From: JACCYI01 sp963828075
GTDB taxonomy: Bacteria > Actinomycetota > Thermoleophilia > Solirubrobacterales > Solirubrobacteraceae
Assembly: GCA_963828075.1 (NCBI GenBank)
Contig: CAWHDH010000017.1
Coordinates: 186,001-250,000, forward strand
Reading direction: 5' to 3'
Length of the DNA: 64,000 nucleotides
The notes under the pieces were generated by a model, which saw only the letters and a program-made list of their open reading frames with translations, was not told the origin of the DNA and searched no databases. Every line of letters begins with the position of its first letter. Within the stretch, counting starts at the first letter, position 1. Shown in pieces: positions 43,069 through 51,766 of the stretch. The translations under genes and the position numbers were made by a program.

Positions 43069-43715
43069 GGGCTGGTGGCGATCCTCGATGCGCTCGAAAT
43101 CGACAGCGCGCATGTGATCGGCCTCTCTATGGGCGGCGGCATCGCACAACGGACGGCGCTCGTGCAGAACGACCGGCTCGCCACGCTCACCGTGATGTCG
43201 ACCAGCCCGATCGACCCCACCATCGAGGGCCTACCCGGCCCGACCCCGGAGATCCGGGCGACGTTCTCAGAACCTCCGCATGACCCGGACTGGGGCGATC
43301 GCGACGCCGTCATCGACTACATCGTCGAGGCCGAGCGGCCCTACGCGGGCCTGGCAACTTCGAGGAGCCGCGCCTGCGCGCCATCGCCGGCCGCGCCTTC
43401 GATCGCACCGACAGCATGGCCGCGGCCATGGTCAACCACTTCGTGCTCGCCGAAGGCGACGGACCCAAGGACACCCAGCTCAGCAGGCTCGAAGGCCTCC
43501 CGACGCTCGTGCTGCACGGCACGGCCGACCCGATGTGGCCGCCCGCCCACGGCCACGCGCTCGCCGACGCGATCCCCGGCGCGCGGCTCGTCGAGCTCCA
43601 GGACGTCGGCCACCAGCTGCCACCGCCGCACCTGTGGGACGAGTTGGTCGAGACGCTCGTCGAGCACACGGCCGCGGCGACCCGCGCGAATGGCGCTCGG
43701 AGTCACGCCAGCTGA
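43069..43715 (+). pseudogene. Truncated and frameshifted alpha/beta hydrolase
   Basis: Similarity starts at AILDALEIDSAHVIGLSMGG, containing the nucleophile elbow GLSMGG, and lacks the first 90 or so residues of the fold. At about 43350 the frame shifts: adding one C to GGGCCTGG gives YAGPGNFEEPRLRA and continues to LPTLVLHGTADPMW (acid) and VELQDVGHQLPPPH (His). Catalytic triad residues are thus all present in the remnant. No start codon with a ribosome site precedes it. The neighbouring LysR remnant was probably its divergent regulator. Confidence 0.7.
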
Positions 43716-43898
43716 TCGGCGGTCCTGCATCCGGCGCCCGGCATGCGATCACGCCGCGCGAGCTCCAACGCATTCGTGACATTCGTCCTGGCTGCCTCGT
43801 GACAGGACGCTCTACCGCGCCATCGGCGGCGCTGCCACCTTGCCAGGGGAAGCTCGGCGCCGTCCGGCCGCCGGGGAGGACACCACCAGGAGGCCCCG

Positions 43899-44579
43899 AT
43901 GAGCATCGCCAAACCCGACATCGTCACCCCCGAGCAGTGGCGCGCCGCGCGCGAGGCGCTGCTCGTGCGGGAGAAGGCGCACACCCGCGCGCGGGACGCG
44001 ATGGCGGCCGCGCGCCGTCGCATGCCGATGATCCGCGTGGAGCAGGACTATCGCTTCACGGCGCCGGGCGGCGGGGACGCGACGCTGCTCGAGCTGTTTG
44101 ACGGCAGCCGCCAGCTCGTCGTGTACCGGTTCTTCATGGATCCGGACATGGGCGTCTACCCGGAGCGTGGCTGCCCCGGCTGCTCGATGTACGCCGACCA
44201 GTTGAGCAACCTGCTGCACCTGCGCGAGCGCGACACCCGCTTCGTCGCCGTCAGCCGCGGCGAGCAGCAGCACCTGCAGCGCTATCGCGAGCAGATGGGC
44301 TGGGAGTTCCCCTGGTACACGCTGCGCGACGACTTCGACGCCGACCACGACGTCGCGGAGTGGCACGGCACCAACGTGTTCCTGCGCGACGGCGACGACG
44401 TCTACCGCACCTACTTCATCGACGCCCGTGGCGACGAGGCGCTCGGGTCGACCTGGAGCTTTCTCGACATCACCCCGTACGGCCGCCAGGAGCAGTGGGA
44501 GGACTCCCCCGAGGACTGGCCGCAGACCCCGCCGTACACCTGGGGCGGCTGGCACGACACCTACGACCACACGCTCTGA
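43899..44579 (+). CDS. DUF899 (thioredoxin-like) family protein
   Basis: A 226-residue soluble protein with AGGAGG six bases before ATG 43899. DUF899 features are clear: TPEQWRAAREALLVREKAHT at the N-terminus, RQLVVYRFFMDPDMG, the cysteine site GCPGCSMYADQL, and a late STWSFLDITPYGRQE. The fold resembles thioredoxins, with a CPGC motif matching a redox site. Its biochemical role is unknown. A 40-codon gene follows after one base. Confidence 0.85.
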   Translation: MSIAKPDIVTPEQWRAAREALLVREKAHTRARDAMAAARRRMPMIRVEQDYRFTAPGGGDATLLELFDGSRQLVVYRFFMDPDMGVYPERGCPGCSMYADQLSNLLHLRERDTRFVAVSRGEQQHLQRYREQMGWEFPWYTLRDDFDADHDVAEWHGTNVFLRDGDDVYRTYFIDARGDEALGSTWSFLDITPYGRQEQWEDSPEDWPQTPPYTWGGWHDTYDHTL

Positions 44580-44580
44580 C

Positions 44581-44703
44581 GTGCTCGCCCACCTCGCAGG
44601 CATCCCCATCGAGGAGGCGCTGCTGGCCGCACCGGCGCTGCTGGCCGGCATGACCATGATCGCCGGCTACATCCGGGCGACCACCGCCCGCCCGCGCCGC
44701 TGA
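44581..44703 (+). CDS. 40-residue hydrophobic peptide coupled to DUF899
   Basis: GTG 44581 starts one base after the DUF899 stop. The product is HLAGIPIEEALLAAPALLAG, then MTMIAGYIRATTARPRR: an amphipathic or short membrane helix with a basic end. Spacing favours translational coupling. No family recognised. Confidence 0.45.
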   Translation: MLAHLAGIPIEEALLAAPALLAGMTMIAGYIRATTARPRR

Positions 44704-44768
44704 ATCCGCCCTTGCCGGCAATGCGCCTCGCAGGCTGCGGTGATCCACGGCGGCGAGGCGCCCGCGAG

Positions 44769-44823
44769 CATCGGCGGACCCAGGCCAAGCCCTGATCCAG
44801 CGATCGGGGATCAGCCGCCGATG
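44769..44823 (+). terminator. Compound hairpin after the DUF899 operon
   Basis: CATCGGCGG (44769-44777) pairs with CCGCCGATG (44815-44823), and inside it CTGATCC (44792-44798) pairs with GGATCAG (44808-44814). The inner and outer arms are contiguous on the 3' side, giving a 16-bp interrupted stem. It lies between the 40-residue gene and the SemiSWEET gene. Confidence 0.4.
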
Positions 44824-44871
44824 GGGCCGCCGAACCGCGGAGTCGCCGCGCCTCGTCGCTAAGTTCAGGCG

Positions 44872-45162
44872 ATGGAAGCCGAGCCGGTCCTCGCCGTCGC
44901 CGCCGCCACCGGTGGGATCTGCATGGCGCTGTCGCCTCTGCTCCAGCTGCGGCGCGTCCTGGAGCGCGGCAGCTCCGACGACATCTCGATCCCGTTCCTG
45001 CTCATCGTGGCGGTCGGCGCGACCGTGTGGTTCGCCTACGGCATCGCGATGCCGAACGCTGCGCTGATCGTCTCGAACGCCGTCGCGGTCGCCACGAACC
45101 TGGCGACGATCGCCACGGTCAGGCGCTTCCGGCGCCGGGCGCGAAGCTTCGAGCTCGGCTGA
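44872..45162 (+). CDS. SemiSWEET-type sugar transporter (PQ-loop)
   Basis: A 96-residue protein with three helices, the size of a SemiSWEET half-transporter that dimerises to pass sugars down a gradient. The PQ-type motif appears in helix 1 as SPLLQLRRVLERGSSDDIS, and helix 3 has the Asn of LIVSNAVAVATNL that lines the pore. Ends one base before the stop of the converging hydrolase. Confidence 0.82.
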   Translation: MEAEPVLAVAAATGGICMALSPLLQLRRVLERGSSDDISIPFLLIVAVGATVWFAYGIAMPNAALIVSNAVAVATNLATIATVRRFRRRARSFELG

Positions 45163-45771
45163 TCAGCCGAGCACCGATCCGAGCCACTCGCCGACGGCGG
45201 CGCCGAGGCCGGTCTTGTCGCTGCGCAGCGAATGGTCGCCGCGCAGGCGGACGACCGTGCGTCCCGGGCCGTCGGGCGGCATCCCGAACGGGTCGCTCTC
45301 GCCCTGGACGACGAGCACCGGGACGGGGACGGCGTCGAGCTCGGGCAGCCGTGTCTTGGCCAGCGCGGCGGCGGAGCGGCCCGGCGGATGCACGGGGAAA
45401 GCCAGGCAGAGCACGCCGATCGCGCCGGTCTGCCCCGCCGTGCGGCAGGCGACGCGCGCCCCCGCCGACCGCCCGCCGGTCACCAGCGGCAGCCCGGCCA
45501 GCGGGCCGGCGGCGAGCTGCTCGACGACCGCGATCCACGCCGCATCGAGCGTGGGTGCCCGCGGCGGCGACTTCTTGCCCGCGACGCGATAGGGCTGCTC
45601 GACCAGGGCGACCGAGTATCCGGCCGACAGCGCGGCGTCGGTGGCCGCGACGAGATCCGGCGCCGTGACCCCGCCGCCCGCCCCGTGACCGAGGACGAGC
45701 GCGGCGACCGGCGCGTCCGCCTCGTGGAGGTGCGCGCGGGCCGGGCCGTGTGGGGTGTCGAGGTCGAGCAT
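45163..45771 (-). CDS. Alpha/beta hydrolase (KANL3/Tex30-like)
   Basis: A 202-residue compact hydrolase. The oxyanion region is VLGHGAGGGV, the nucleophile elbow GGRSAGARVA, the acid lies in LVVQGESDPFG, and the His in LRGDHSL. This matches the small KANL3/Tex30-like or dienelactone-type hydrolases. There is no signal peptide. Substrate unknown. It diverges from the S4-domain gene with 26 bp between starts. Confidence 0.8.
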   Translation of the reverse strand: MLDLDTPHGPARAHLHEADAPVAALVLGHGAGGGVTAPDLVAATDAALSAGYSVALVEQPYRVAGKKSPPRAPTLDAAWIAVVEQLAAGPLAGLPLVTGGRSAGARVACRTAGQTGAIGVLCLAFPVHPPGRSAAALAKTRLPELDAVPVPVLVVQGESDPFGMPPDGPGRTVVRLRGDHSLRSDKTGLGAAVGEWLGSVLG

Positions 45772-45797
45772 GGGGTGGATGCTGGCACCATGACGAC

Positions 45798-46196
45798 ATG
45801 GACGCCCCCGTGCGGGTCGACAAGTGGCTGTGGGCGGCGCGGCTGGTGAAGACGCGCGCGATCGCGGTCGAGGCGATCAAGGGCGGCCGGGTGCGGGTCA
45901 ACGGCAACCCGGTCAAGCCCAGCAAGGACGTCGTCCCCGGCGACGAGATCGAGTTCACCACCGGCCCGGTCCGCGTGACGGTGGTCCTCCGCGGGACGGC
46001 CGAGCGGCGGGTGTCGGCCGCGCAGGCGGCGCTGCTCTACGACGAGACCGCCGCGAGCCGGGAGGCGCGCGAGCAACGCGCGGCCGAGCGGCGGATGGCC
46101 GGGCCCCTGCCGGGCGGTGAGCGCGCCGGGCGCCCGACCAAGCGCGACCGCCGCCGGTTCGAGAAGGAGACCGGCTCGCGCGGCCGGCGGACTTAG
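45798..46196 (+). CDS. S4-domain RNA-binding protein, HslR/Hsp15-like
   Basis: A 132-residue basic protein. The S4 domain is at the N-terminus: VRVDKWLWAARLVKTRAIAVE and GGRVRVNGNPVKPSKDV. A charged C-terminal extension (ASREAREQRAAERR, KRDRRRFEKETG) follows, as in actinobacterial Hsp15 homologues. Hsp15 rescues stalled 50S subunits carrying nascent chains in E. coli; the same role is inferred. Its stop overlaps that of the converging oxidoreductase. Confidence 0.88.
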   Translation: MDAPVRVDKWLWAARLVKTRAIAVEAIKGGRVRVNGNPVKPSKDVVPGDEIEFTTGPVRVTVVLRGTAERRVSAAQAALLYDETAASREAREQRAAERRMAGPLPGGERAGRPTKRDRRRFEKETGSRGRRT

Positions 46197-47914
46197 AAAA
46201 GGGGCCGCAACAGGCGGGTGAGCGTCGACGCGATCGGGCCGGTCGGCTCGAGGCCGCCGTGCGGCGTGACGCGGACGAGCGGCCGCGGCGGTCGCCGGAA
46301 CAGCATCCAGCGCGCGCGGTCGAGCGCCTTCGCCGGCCCGAACACCGCCGGCTCCTGGAGCTTCCAGACCCCGCAGCGCTTCGCTCGCGAGCCGGTGGCC
46401 TCGAGGATCCCGTTGACCGCCCGGCGGGCCGCCTCGTTCGCACCCTCCATCGTCGCGAGGTCGGTGTGCGTGCGGACGAAGTCCGACGCGAGCCAGAGGT
46501 TCTCGATCCGGGTCGCCGCCTCGGGGCGATCCTCCCACGAGCCGGCGGTGTTGATCAGAAGCGGCTCGAGGTTCGTCGCGCTCGTCGGGTTGGGGAACTC
46601 GATCGACGGGTCCAGGAACCACGACAGCAGGTTGGCGTCGGCGAGGACCGTCCGGCCGGTGTCGTTGAGGTGGTCCTGCAGCTGGCCCCAGACCTCCTCC
46701 TTGATCTCGTCGGGCGTGCAGCGGGCGGCGACCTTCCCGAAGCGCCGGCCCGGCCGCTCCCAGTCCGAGACGTCGACCGAGAGGATCCCCTCCACCCGCC
46801 CGTCGCCCATCGCCTCGAGGTCGACGCCGCGCCAGAACTGGCGCTGGGAGATCGACGTCAGCGCCCACTCGGAGTCGAAGTAGATGCTGTGGCCGTGGAC
46901 GACCGGGACGTCCTCGTCGAGGTAGAACATGATCCCGTTCATCCACCGCGTGACGAGGCGGTCGAGCCGGCCGAGCCGCGGGTCGGCGTCGCGCAGGGGC
47001 TGGCTGACGAGGAGCCGCAGCACCTCGACCGGGAGCGCCGCGACGTAGTGGTCGGCGGTGACCGTGGTGGGCGCGCCTCCCTCAGGCGCGATGGTGACGC
47101 CGGTGATCCGTCGGCCGCTGCAGTGGATGCCCTGGACCGGGTGGCCGAGCCGCAGGTCGACGCCCTTGGCCTGGAGGTGGGCGACCCAGGGGTCGATCCA
47201 GACGTCGCTGGTCGGGCCGTCGAGGACGCGGTCGGCGCGCCCGCCGGCGCGGGTGAGGTCGAACAGCAGCTGCAGCAGGATCTGGCCGCCGGTCCGCGCG
47301 CTCATCTCGCGCGCCTTGGCGGCGACCAACATGCGCGTCGGGCCGTCGGCCAGGAACATCTGGAACGCCTTGCTGCGACGGTCGCCGTCGACGAACGTCC
47401 ACCAGCTCTGGTGCTCCCACTGGCCGAGGCGCCGTTCGTCGCAGCTGGTCAGGATCACCAGCAGGCGCTCGACGAACAGCGCGTGCTCGTGCGGCGGGAT
47501 CCCGGCCTGCGTGGCGATGTCGAGCAGGAAGCGGCTGACGGCGGCGAAGTCGTCGAGCGACTCCGGCAGGTGGGCGGCACTGACGATCTCGTTGGCGCCG
47601 TCGTCGCGGGCGAGCTGGAACCGCGTCGCGGCGACGAGGTGGTCGAAGACCCCGTTGGCCCGGTTTCCATGCGGGATGCGGCGCATCGTGTCGGGCAGGT
47701 GGCGGTAGAAGCCGGGGAAGAACCGGAAGCCGTGCTCGGCGGGCAGATCCGGCCGCCCATCGGTCCCCGAGCCGGGCACCGGCAGGCTGCGGGCCTTGCC
47801 GCCGAAGCGGTCGCGCCCCTCGTAGACCGTCACCGAGAACCCCCGCTCGGCCAGCTCGTGCGCGGCGCTCAGTCCGCCCACGCCGCCCCCGAGCACCGCG
47901 ACGCTTGTCGTCAT
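46193..47914 (-). CDS. FAD-dependent amine/phytoene-type oxidoreductase
   Basis: A 573-residue flavoprotein. The FAD-binding Rossmann motif is at residues 4-30 (VAVLGGGVGGLSAAHELAE, then VTVYEGRDRFGGKARS). The body resembles hydroxysqualene dehydroxylase and carotenoid desaturase-like proteins, with the late FAD motif LWLASDFVRTHTDLATMEGA. A 60-residue C-terminal extension (LDRARWMLFRRPPRPL) is unusual. No carotenoid or hopanoid genes are adjacent, so the substrate remains open. Confidence 0.83.
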   Translation of the reverse strand: MTTSVAVLGGGVGGLSAAHELAERGFSVTVYEGRDRFGGKARSLPVPGSGTDGRPDLPAEHGFRFFPGFYRHLPDTMRRIPHGNRANGVFDHLVAATRFQLARDDGANEIVSAAHLPESLDDFAAVSRFLLDIATQAGIPPHEHALFVERLLVILTSCDERRLGQWEHQSWWTFVDGDRRSKAFQMFLADGPTRMLVAAKAREMSARTGGQILLQLLFDLTRAGGRADRVLDGPTSDVWIDPWVAHLQAKGVDLRLGHPVQGIHCSGRRITGVTIAPEGGAPTTVTADHYVAALPVEVLRLLVSQPLRDADPRLGRLDRLVTRWMNGIMFYLDEDVPVVHGHSIYFDSEWALTSISQRQFWRGVDLEAMGDGRVEGILSVDVSDWERPGRRFGKVAARCTPDEIKEEVWGQLQDHLNDTGRTVLADANLLSWFLDPSIEFPNPTSATNLEPLLINTAGSWEDRPEAATRIENLWLASDFVRTHTDLATMEGANEAARRAVNGILEATGSRAKRCGVWKLQEPAVFGPAKALDRARWMLFRRPPRPLVRVTPHGGLEPTGPIASTLTRLLRPLF

Positions 47915-48043
47915 CGGCGGACCCTACCTCGCCGTCTATCCGCGCCCGCCCCCGTGGCGCACTGATCCGCGGTCGTGGCGGTGCCGGCCGGGTTGAACTG
48001 CGGATCTGCACAGCGCCGAGCCTTCCGTCGGGCTATCGACGGC

Positions 48044-48177
48044 TCACCTCTCGTCGTCTCGGATGGCGAGAGCAGCGATGATGACCACGAGGATTCCAGT
48101 GACGATCGTTATCCACGTCTCTGGTCCGCCACGACGATGAGGCCGATCGCGATCAGTGCCAGGACTATGCGGACCAC
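48044..48177 (-). pseudogene. Tiny two-helix membrane protein with a one-base frame break
   Basis: GTG 48177 follows a strong GGAGGAGG ribosome site. The frame reads MVRIVLALIAIGLIVVA and then stops at 48109, but a neighbouring frame continues ETWITIVTGILVVIIAALAI and RDDER to a stop at 48044. Adding one G near 48127 joins them into a 44-residue protein with two hydrophobic helices. Either a sequencing deletion or a broken gene. Too small to assign a family. Confidence 0.45.
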
Positions 48178-48300
48178 TGTCCCCCTCCTCCAGTGGCGCA
48201 CGGCTAATCCGACCCGCTCAGGAACGCCGCGACCAGGCCCGCCGTCATCGTCCGCACCGCCCTTTCCTTGGTTGAGAGAGAACCGCTTGATCGACGGAGC

Positions 48301-48336
48301 ACCCGGCCGCGCCTCATCCTGACGGCGCGGCCGGGT
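48301..48336 (-). terminator. 13-bp perfect hairpin after the metalloprotease gene
   Basis: ACCCGGCCGCGCC (48301-48313) and its complement (48324-48336) flank a 10-nt loop, 11 bp after the metalloprotease stop. No T-tract, as in other terminators of this window. Confidence 0.7.
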
Positions 48337-48347
48337 ACGAACCCCCC

Positions 48348-51300
48348 TCAGCGGCTGAGGCCGCCTCCGAAGTTGTCGCCGTCCTCCGCGTCGCTCGCGA
48401 TCCCCGCGGAGGCCTGGCTGAAGTACTGGGCGTTGGTGGAGGAGAGCCCGGTCGCGGTCCCGAAGACCACGTGCAGCGCCCCGCGGCCGGTGTTCTCGCC
48501 CGGTGCCCCGGCGACCAGGTCGGCCTGGGCGCTGCGGCCGACGTTGAGCGCGGTCACCGACGACCCGAAGGCGTCGGCGGCCTCGGGGCTGTCGACGATG
48601 CCCGTGGATGCTTGGCTCCAGAGCTGGCTGCCCGTCGCGGTGACGCCGGTGCTCGAACCCGGCAGGACGTGGATGTGGCCGGCGCCGGCGTTCTCACCCG
48701 GCGTCCCGACCGCGAGATCCGCGTGCGTGGTGCCGCCGAAGTCGGCGGTCGCGAGTGCGGCGCCGAATGCGTCGGCGGCCTCGGGTGAGTCGGTGACGCC
48801 CGCCACGCCCTGGTTCCAGAGCTGCGAGTTGGTCGACGCGAGGCCCGAGGCGGTGCCGTAGATCGTGTGCACGCCGCCCGCGCCCGCGTCCTCGCCAGGC
48901 GCGCCGACCGCGAGGTCGGCCTGCGTGGTGAACCCGAGGTTCCCGGCGGCGAGCGCGGCGCCGAAGCGGTCCCCGGTCTCGGGACCGTCGGCGATCCCGG
49001 TCGACGCCTGGCTCCAGAGCTGGCTGCCGGTCGCCGTCAGGCCGGTGGTCGAGCCCGGGAGCACGTGCACGTGGCCCGCCCCGGAGTTCTCGCCCGGGGT
49101 CCCGATCGCGAGGTCGTTGAGCGTCGTCCCGCCGAGGTCGGCGAGTGCGAGGGCGGTGCCGAACGCGTCGCCCGCCTCCTCGGAGTCGGCCACACCGCCG
49201 GTGTTCTGGGACCAGAACTGGGAGCCCGTCGCCGACGGCCCGGAGGCGCTGCCGAACAGCGCGTGGACCGCACCGGCGCCGGTGTTCTCGCCGGGCGCTC
49301 CGACCGCGAGGTCGGCGTGCGTGCTCCCGCCGACGTTGCCGATCGCGACCGCCGCGCCGAACCGGTCGCCGGCCTCGGACGAGGACGCGATGCCCGCCGT
49401 GTTCTGGTTCCACAGCTGGTTGCCCGTCGAGGTCAGGCCGGAGGCCGAGCCGAGCAGGACGTGCACCTGGCCGGCCGCGTTGTCCTCGCCGGGCGCCCCG
49501 ACCGCCAGGTCGGCGCGGCCGTCGCCATTGACGTCGCCGACCGCCAGAGCGGCAGCGAACCGGTCGCCCGCTTCCTCGGAGTCGGCGATGCCGGCGCTGT
49601 TCTGCGACCAATACTGCGAGCCGGTCGCGGTCAGGCCGGTCGCGCTGCCGAGCATGATGTGGACGGCGCCGGCGCCGGCGTTCTCGCCGGGCGCTCCGAC
49701 CGCGAGGTCGGCGATCCCGTCGCCGTTGAAGTCACCCTTCGCCGAACTCGGCGCCGACCATCCGGCCGACGGCGGCGCCGCCGGCGGGGGTGCGATGGAG
49801 CAGACAGCGGTGGCCCGCCTGAAGCCCCAGGAGTTGACGGTGCCGTCGTCCTGGGGGGTGCTGTCGGCCACCGTGAGCGTCCAGTTGCCGGCGATCGGCT
49901 TGCCGTCGAGCGCCGAGAGCGCGCTCTGCGGCCGGAAGGACCCGGTGAAGGGCGCCACCCCGGCGGCGATCGCCGTGGCCGCCTCGTCGTCGAGCACCGT
50001 GTTGGTGAAGTTGTCGCCGCTCCCGCCGACGCCGCCGAACAGCGTGACCGACGTCCCGTCGGGACCCGTCACACTCGCGGACAGGTCGGAGTCCCACGTG
50101 TGCGTGATGTTGAGCGTGATGTCGACGTCGCGGATGCGCGCGGTCCCCGTCAACGCGACGGCCGAGCTGGCGCCCGTCGGACTGCCGTCTGGGATCGCGA
50201 ACCCGGCGCCGGCCGTCGTCGTCCTGGCGCTCTCGCCCCCGGTCGGCACGCTGACGGGGACGTCGATGATGCCCTGGTCGGTCGTCAGCCGCAGGGTGAG
50301 CGGCACCGGGGAGCCGCACGGCGCCGCCGCGGCGAGCGTGACGGAGAACGGCGACGTGTTGGTTGACGTGCCGAGGTTCGCGGCGTTGGGGTAGGTCCGC
50401 GTGCCTGGCGCGGTCACGTGCCCGGACGGGCTTGACAGCGCGCCGCTGATCCCGGTCGCCGTCGTCGTTCCCTGGTTGACGACCCGCTCGTTGAGCGTGA
50501 ACGTCTCACCCGGCTCGACGGCACTGTCGCCGTCGCCGGTGCTCACGACCGTCGTCAGGCTGTGCGCCAGCCCGGCCTCGCGCAAGAGGTTGTTCCGCGG
50601 GACGTTCCAGTGGGTCGCGAGATAGCTGCCCGCGGCCGGGTTGGTGTGGAAGTAGTCGTCGTGGTTGCAGTCGAGGCGGTTGTCGTGCGATCTGTCGCCG
50701 CCCTGGGTCCCGCAGACGTAGGTCATCGCGGGGAAGTTCGGTGTGTCCGAGTAGCACATGATGTCCCACTCGTCGACGCAGTGGCTGCCGCCGGAGGCGT
50801 GGGGCGCCGAGTTCTGGACCGCGCCGAGGTTGTGCCCCAGCTCATGCCCTTCGACGGACTGGCTCGCGTTCGCCCAGCAGTTCTGGTCGATGCGCGAGAC
50901 GAGACCGAAGTACCCCGTGTTGACGCCACCGTTGTTCTGGTTGTCCTGGCCCGGGCTGTCGTCGGGCCAGAGCTCGCCGATGCCGCAGATCCCGGACGGG
51001 TTGACGCCGTCCATCCAGATGACGAAGCGCCGGTCGAACGAGGTGAAGCCCGCGTTGTGGGCCTCGGTCAGCGTGTTGGAGAAGTTGTCGTCGCCGGTGG
51101 CCGAGAGCGCGAGCTTCTCGACCTTCACCCGGCACGCGCCGTCGGGCGACGCCTCGGTCAGCCACCGGATCCGCCGGCTCCCGGCGGTCTCCCGCGCGCT
51201 CTCGTAGTAGATGTCGTCCATGACCCCGGCGAGCTGGCGGATGACCGGGGTGAGCTGCGCCGAGCGGTCCGGCTGGCCGGCGGCGAACGCGTAGATCGCG

Positions 51301-51689
51301 ACGACGCGCTTCCCGGTCGAGTTCGCGCCGTCGCACATGACGGCCTCGGGCGTCGACGGCAGGCTGTCGGCGCTGGCGCGCAGCTCGTTGACCGAGCGGT
51401 TCTGCTTCGACGAATACGCCCCTGGGGGCGGAGCGTCCGGGCCGTGCGTGCAGCTGATGTGCTCCTTGCCGTCGGGACCCTTGGAGCGGACCTCGTACCC
51501 GCTCCCACAGGGGCCCGACGGGTTCTGGGTCAGGCCGGCATAGGCGGCCGGATCGATCGGCGCGGAACCGAAGAACCCCTTGCCACCGGCGTGCGGGTGA
51601 CCCGGATGAGCCGGCGCGGCCGTCGCCGCGACCAGACCGATCAGGAGCGTCGTCAAGGCAACCGCCAGGGTCTGCACTGAGCGGGACAT
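48348..51689 (-). CDS. Giant secreted metalloprotease-like protein with P domain and seven FG-GAP repeats
   Basis: A 1113-residue protein; ATG 51689 has AGGAG six bases upstream. A signal peptide (TLAVALTTLLIGLVAATAAPA) leads to a zincin-like domain with VEGHELGHNLGAVQNSAPH and, after a Cys-rich loop, DEWDIMCYSD as Met-turn. The third zinc ligand of the usual HExxHxxGxxH is Gln here, so another residue must serve or activity is lost. A P/proprotein-convertase domain (residues near 500-640, ITHTWDSDLSASVTGPDGT, PIAGNWTLTVAD) follows, then seven FG-GAP repeats of about 65 residues (DLAVGAPGENAGAGAVH) that should form a calcium-binding propeller. Possibly a surface adhesin-protease. Confidence 0.82.
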   Translation of the reverse strand: MSRSVQTLAVALTTLLIGLVAATAAPAHPGHPHAGGKGFFGSAPIDPAAYAGLTQNPSGPCGSGYEVRSKGPDGKEHISCTHGPDAPPPGAYSSKQNRSVNELRASADSLPSTPEAVMCDGANSTGKRVVAIYAFAAGQPDRSAQLTPVIRQLAGVMDDIYYESARETAGSRRIRWLTEASPDGACRVKVEKLALSATGDDNFSNTLTEAHNAGFTSFDRRFVIWMDGVNPSGICGIGELWPDDSPGQDNQNNGGVNTGYFGLVSRIDQNCWANASQSVEGHELGHNLGAVQNSAPHASGGSHCVDEWDIMCYSDTPNFPAMTYVCGTQGGDRSHDNRLDCNHDDYFHTNPAAGSYLATHWNVPRNNLLREAGLAHSLTTVVSTGDGDSAVEPGETFTLNERVVNQGTTTATGISGALSSPSGHVTAPGTRTYPNAANLGTSTNTSPFSVTLAAAAPCGSPVPLTLRLTTDQGIIDVPVSVPTGGESARTTTAGAGFAIPDGSPTGASSAVALTGTARIRDVDITLNITHTWDSDLSASVTGPDGTSVTLFGGVGGSGDNFTNTVLDDEAATAIAAGVAPFTGSFRPQSALSALDGKPIAGNWTLTVADSTPQDDGTVNSWGFRRATAVCSIAPPPAAPPSAGWSAPSSAKGDFNGDGIADLAVGAPGENAGAGAVHIMLGSATGLTATGSQYWSQNSAGIADSEEAGDRFAAALAVGDVNGDGRADLAVGAPGEDNAAGQVHVLLGSASGLTSTGNQLWNQNTAGIASSSEAGDRFGAAVAIGNVGGSTHADLAVGAPGENTGAGAVHALFGSASGPSATGSQFWSQNTGGVADSEEAGDAFGTALALADLGGTTLNDLAIGTPGENSGAGHVHVLPGSTTGLTATGSQLWSQASTGIADGPETGDRFGAALAAGNLGFTTQADLAVGAPGEDAGAGGVHTIYGTASGLASTNSQLWNQGVAGVTDSPEAADAFGAALATADFGGTTHADLAVGTPGENAGAGHIHVLPGSSTGVTATGSQLWSQASTGIVDSPEAADAFGSSVTALNVGRSAQADLVAGAPGENTGRGALHVVFGTATGLSSTNAQYFSQASAGIASDAEDGDNFGGGLSR

Positions 51690-51766
51690 GGACGACTCCT
51701 GTTGTCTGGAAGGTCGAGAGATCACCCACGCAACGGGTCGTCACCTTCCGATCTGACGCGGCGTCC

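Larger units (their letters stand above)
47915..48347. other. Intergenic region with a tiny membrane gene and a terminator
   Basis: About 430 bp between the FAD oxidoreductase start and the end of the metalloprotease gene. It holds the tiny two-helix reading frame at 48044-48177 and the hairpin at 48301-48336. Nothing else coding was seen. Confidence 0.5.

Noticed and set aside
48360..49740. Periodic repeats resembling a CRISPR array
   Set aside because: The period matches the ~65-residue FG-GAP repeats of an open reading frame, and the units are diverged and coding. There are no short identical repeats with unique spacers.
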